DNA of 64,000 nt from Heterobasidion occidentale (Eukaryota; Basidiomycota; Agaricomycetes; Russulales; Bondarzewiaceae). Made by a program: the position numbers and the translations under genes. A model generated the notes under the pieces. It made no database searches, had not been told where the DNA came from, and was given only the letters and a program-made list of their open reading frames with translations. Location of the stretch: assembly GCA_039111635.1 (NCBI GenBank), contig JBCAQO010000006.1:1240001-1304000 (forward strand), written 5' to 3'. Positions 60,917 to 64,000 of this stretch are shown here, one piece after another (the stretch's first letter is position 1; each line of letters starts with the position of its first letter).

Positions 60917-62704
60917 TTCAGGCTACCGTCAGACTTTGAGACGTTGCGTCTGTATGTTGTTTGGACATCTTTAATTCGGTCGTGATTTTTCGCTTCCCAT
61001 TGACAAACAATTCTGCATTCAGCATACGATTGGCCACAAACACATGCCGTGCGGATCGCACTTCTATCTTAAGAATGTCCCTTGCTTATCTGCGAACGAT
61101 TGGGGAGGTCCAAATGCCCAAGTCTAAGAAGGGGGCGCTACGGACACTCGACAGTAGGCCTTCTGTGATGCTACTGCAGTTCTTGTGGAAAACCGGAGTT
61201 GGACTCGCCGGGATTCACTCGTCAGTTGTCTAATGATCTGTCGTGGCTAGCGCTGGCTCGGCGAATGTACTCTACAACGAACGGCGCTGAGCTATCAATT
61301 CAGGCAGTACCAAGTCCCGGAAAGGCTCGCAAAGATGCGCCTTCGTGGCGAAAAGAAGATCGAACGCTATTCTGGGAAGGTCGGTGCTGCCTGAGCATAT
61401 TGGATCGCCAGGCGGTTATCATGATAGTCTCCACGTCTCCTCCACGTGCTGGAGAAGGGGAATGTACGACTTCATGCAGGGAGTCTTAGAAGAAGGGAGA
61501 AGAGTTCCATCTTGCCTTAGTGTAGTACGTGCATGACCCCGATAACCCGATGGACATCTTCTACCAGGTGGACGGCATTCCAGATAACGAAAAAGCATAA
61601 ATCGGGGAATGATGCCCTTGACACGAAGATGGACGTCATTGCACGGGGGGTCCAAGGAGATCATCGTTCGCTGAGTTTAGCACTGTGGCGAGACACATGT
61701 CGTCCAGGTCGAGGATCCCATTGCTCAAATGCTGCAGGTGGGCTCCATTCATCTTATATTGACATCCGTTTCCAGTTCCATAAACCGATCCCATTCTCTG
61801 GCCCAGCTGAGCACGTAGCAAAACACGCCCAGAAGCTTTGGTCAGTGGTGTGTATAGGAAGACCGAGGACGGTTATTCCAGTTTGGTAGAAAGGCCGAAG
61901 AACACGGTACATAGAATACTTCAACTCCCAGCATGGACAGACGGGAAGAGGGTAGAAATAACCGAAGTTAATTGAGAAGAGGCTCATCCTGTGCAGAAGT
62001 TGCGAGGATAACGGCATCTGAGCTTGGTGTTCAACCATTCTAGGTATCATAGCAGTCTCATTTCGCCTCTCAATTGAGATCGTGAGACGATCATATCTTC
62101 ACAATCGGGCTTTTGACTTTACTCGTGATCTAGATGCTTTGAGAAGAGAAGCACAGAACGAGCCATTGAAGTTGAAACGTTGAAACCCTTATTAGTTCCC
62201 GCCTGCTTGCGGCAACTCCCGCCCTGCTCCCCCGGATCGACAGCACGTTTTGTACTGCACTTGCACGCTGACTTATGGTTATGCGGAATAGTTATGCGGA
62301 ATATCTACTTGTGACTCTCCACCAACCAGATTCCGGGCTGACAAAACTCACCGAGCGCATCAAATCCATTCGTTATGACAATAGTCAAAGATCAGTGATG
62401 ATCAGTTGGAGACAGTCGTCTTACTGAAGAAACTTGCGAATCTGTATTCGATTCGCTGTTTATCCCAACTAAACAAGGGACGGATCACGGCCAATATTGC
62501 ATTCACACAACAAACGAGAACACTACATATTCGTACACGACTATTGGACGAGCATCAGGATCTGCCACGACATATAGGAACAGCCCAAGAAATTCAAGAA
62601 ATGCATGGAGGAATCCTACATAGTCTTCGACTCTTCTGCAAGCAAGACGATCCCATTTAGATCGGTTGTATCCTCACTCCTTCACGTCTGCACGATGCCA
62701 CCAT
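60917..62704. other. 1.8-kb region, no gene supported
   Basis: Convergent intergenic DNA between CWC24 and the C2H2 gene. Short frames on the plus strand near 61.3-61.5 kb (for example CWRRGMYDFMQGVLEEGRR) are isolated and lack context; possibly remnants of an eroded gene. Confidence 0.4.
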
Positions 62705-63424
62705 TTAGCCACCCCTGGGCGCCTGAGGACAGCTCTTGGAGTGCCTCTTCAGCGAATCCTCGCGGGCATAAGTCTTGCCGCAATAGTGGCACTTGACCTG
62801 AAAGTCGGAATGCAGGCTCTGCATGTGCCTCTGCAAGTCGTGGCGGCGGGCGAACGTGACTCCCGGGCAGTTTGGGCACGTATGCGGCGTGGATGAGGAG
62901 GCATGGGAAGACGTCTCCTGGGAAGACGAAGCAGCACCTCCGCCGTAGGTGGAGGGGTAAGCATGGGTGCCTGTGTGCTGAGTAGGCATAGCCGTAGACT
63001 GCTGATGTGCGGGGGGATAAGAGCCGTAGTGAGAAGGTGGAGCTTGCGTGTAGCCTTGGTACGGAGCTTGGGTCTGTCCGTGCCCGTAGGCATATCTCTG
63101 CGAGGCAGCCTGGTAACCCCCATACACCGGTGGTGCTTGAGCGTCATTCAGGCTAGAAGGGTCCTGCGTGAACGGTAGAGGGTGGAGTACCACGGGATAT
63201 CCTTCCGCTATAAATTGATGTCAGCAAGTCAGCAAAATGAGAAGGAGGTAGGAAGTACCATGAGAATGGAAAGAGCCTGTTTGCTGCGATGAGGATGCAG
63301 GCGCTCCGGGAGTATTCCCAGTAATATAATTGGCCTGCTGGCCGGTCTGGGCATTGTGGGCAGTGGCGTATTGCTCTGAGAAAACTTTGTCAGACGAGCG
63401 GGAAGGATCGTTGGGGTTCTGCAT
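62705..63424 (-). CDS. C2H2 zinc-finger transcription factor
   Basis: Two exons on the minus strand (63424-63259 and 63207-62705) encode 222 residues. The N-terminal 150 residues are Gln/Ser/Tyr/Pro-rich with repeated QAPxYGGY/QAPYQGY-type units, a likely activation domain. Two adjacent zinc fingers end the protein: CPNCPGVTFARRHDLQRHMQSLH and CHYCGKTYAREDSLKRHSKSC, the second with a terminal Cys in place of the last His (C2HC). The gene stops eight residues later. Fungal relatives with paired C-terminal fingers are DNA-binding regulators; the target is unknown. Confidence 0.88.
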
Positions 63425-64000
63425 TGTGTTCGAGAGGGTTGCTGAGCTGCTGGAGACTCAAGGGTTTAAGTGAAGTGCCTTTATACTCACCTCCGGAGCG
63501 ATACAGGGCAAGAATGACAGGTACAAGCGGCATCGGGTGATGAACGGATAGGTAGAGCGAGGTAGATGCATCGAATCAGACATGGCGCACATACGAGATG
63601 ACGATGGTCAAACCGTAGACATCCAGGGCAGATCTAAGACATGGTAAATGAATATCGAGCGGCCAAGTGGTCAGTGGATACGCATGAAACTCTTTTTGGC
63701 AACAAGGGCGCTGGTGAGTGTCCAGTTGTGATGCACCAACTCAGACGCGCTTCTGACCCAGCAAAGACAAACATGCTTCTTCGATTTTCGTTCCATCGAC
63801 GTCGTCCGGCAGTTAGACCTCCGTGCAGCAGTTTGGGCTCGCGCACTACGTCCCACGGTCAGACAGATCCAATTCTAATTGGACTCTGTATTTTGAGCGC
63901 CGCGAGCACCGACAATTGCAGCCTTGCCGCTTTCAACAGTCTGGCGTCGGGAGCTGCAGATCACACAATCTCAGTGCATGCAAAATTTTGCTGGCCAATC
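63425..64000. other. Upstream of C2H2 gene, nothing recognised
   Basis: Probably the C2H2 promoter and 5' UTR; no frame with features before the window ends. Confidence 0.4.

Overview
The window is nuclear DNA from a filamentous basidiomycete, most likely an Agaricomycete. The basis is gene density, very short introns (about 45-70 nt, many per gene, GT-AG with one GC-AG), fungal protein families (WOPR/Gti1-Pac2 regulators, SNG1/DUF3533, PL14, a CYS3-type bZIP, a NACHT-ankyrin STAND relic) and long GC-rich, proline/serine-rich reading frames. No bacterial operon signals, rRNA, tRNA or CRISPR arrays were found.

Layout. 1-18 kb (mostly GC-rich, with tetranucleotide microsatellites): 3' part of a CDKN3-like dual-specificity phosphatase (+), a GPI-anchored PL14-like secreted lyase (+), the cytosolic Fe-S assembly factor NAR1 (+), an uncertain minus-strand gene at 8.1-8.9 kb, an 81-residue Cys-rich gene in five tiny exons (-), the t-SNARE TLG2 (+) and the chaperonin subunit CCT6 (-). 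18-28 kb: a 1539-residue low-complexity, probably nuclear protein (-), divergently paired with a complex I accessory subunit (NDUFB2-like, +); then a decayed NACHT-ankyrin (NLR-like) gene without its P-loop; and a small single-pass membrane protein (-). 28-38 kb: a GT49 (LARGE-like) glycosyltransferase, a membrane RING-H2 E3 ligase, an SNG1-family membrane protein and the TFIIA large subunit TOA1, all (+). 38-45 kb: two minus-strand WOPR regulator paralogues with shared intron positions, each preceded by long gene-free DNA. 46-51 kb: cysteinyl-tRNA synthetase (+), free methionine-R-sulfoxide reductase (-) and a glycolipid transfer protein (+). 51.4-52.3 kb: an 851-bp inverted-repeat DNA element with a perfect 8-bp target duplication. 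52.3-55.7 kb: gene-poor. 55.7-64 kb: a LysM protein (-), a CYS3-like bZIP factor (-), the splicing factor CWC24 (+) and a two-finger C2H2 factor (-).

The genes are mostly unrelated housekeeping functions (Fe-S assembly, protein folding, splicing, general transcription, tRNA charging, vesicle fusion) mixed with regulators (two WOPR, bZIP, C2H2); I see no biosynthetic cluster. Three otherwise well-conserved genes (TLG2, CCT6, SNG1-like) each lack exactly one base relative to a continuous reading frame. This is either draft-assembly error or real damage and should be settled first. The most interesting items are the inverted-repeat element with subterminal CGCCGG motifs and a possible captured coding segment, the P-loop-less NLR relic, the WOPR pair and the cryptic Cys-rich gene.
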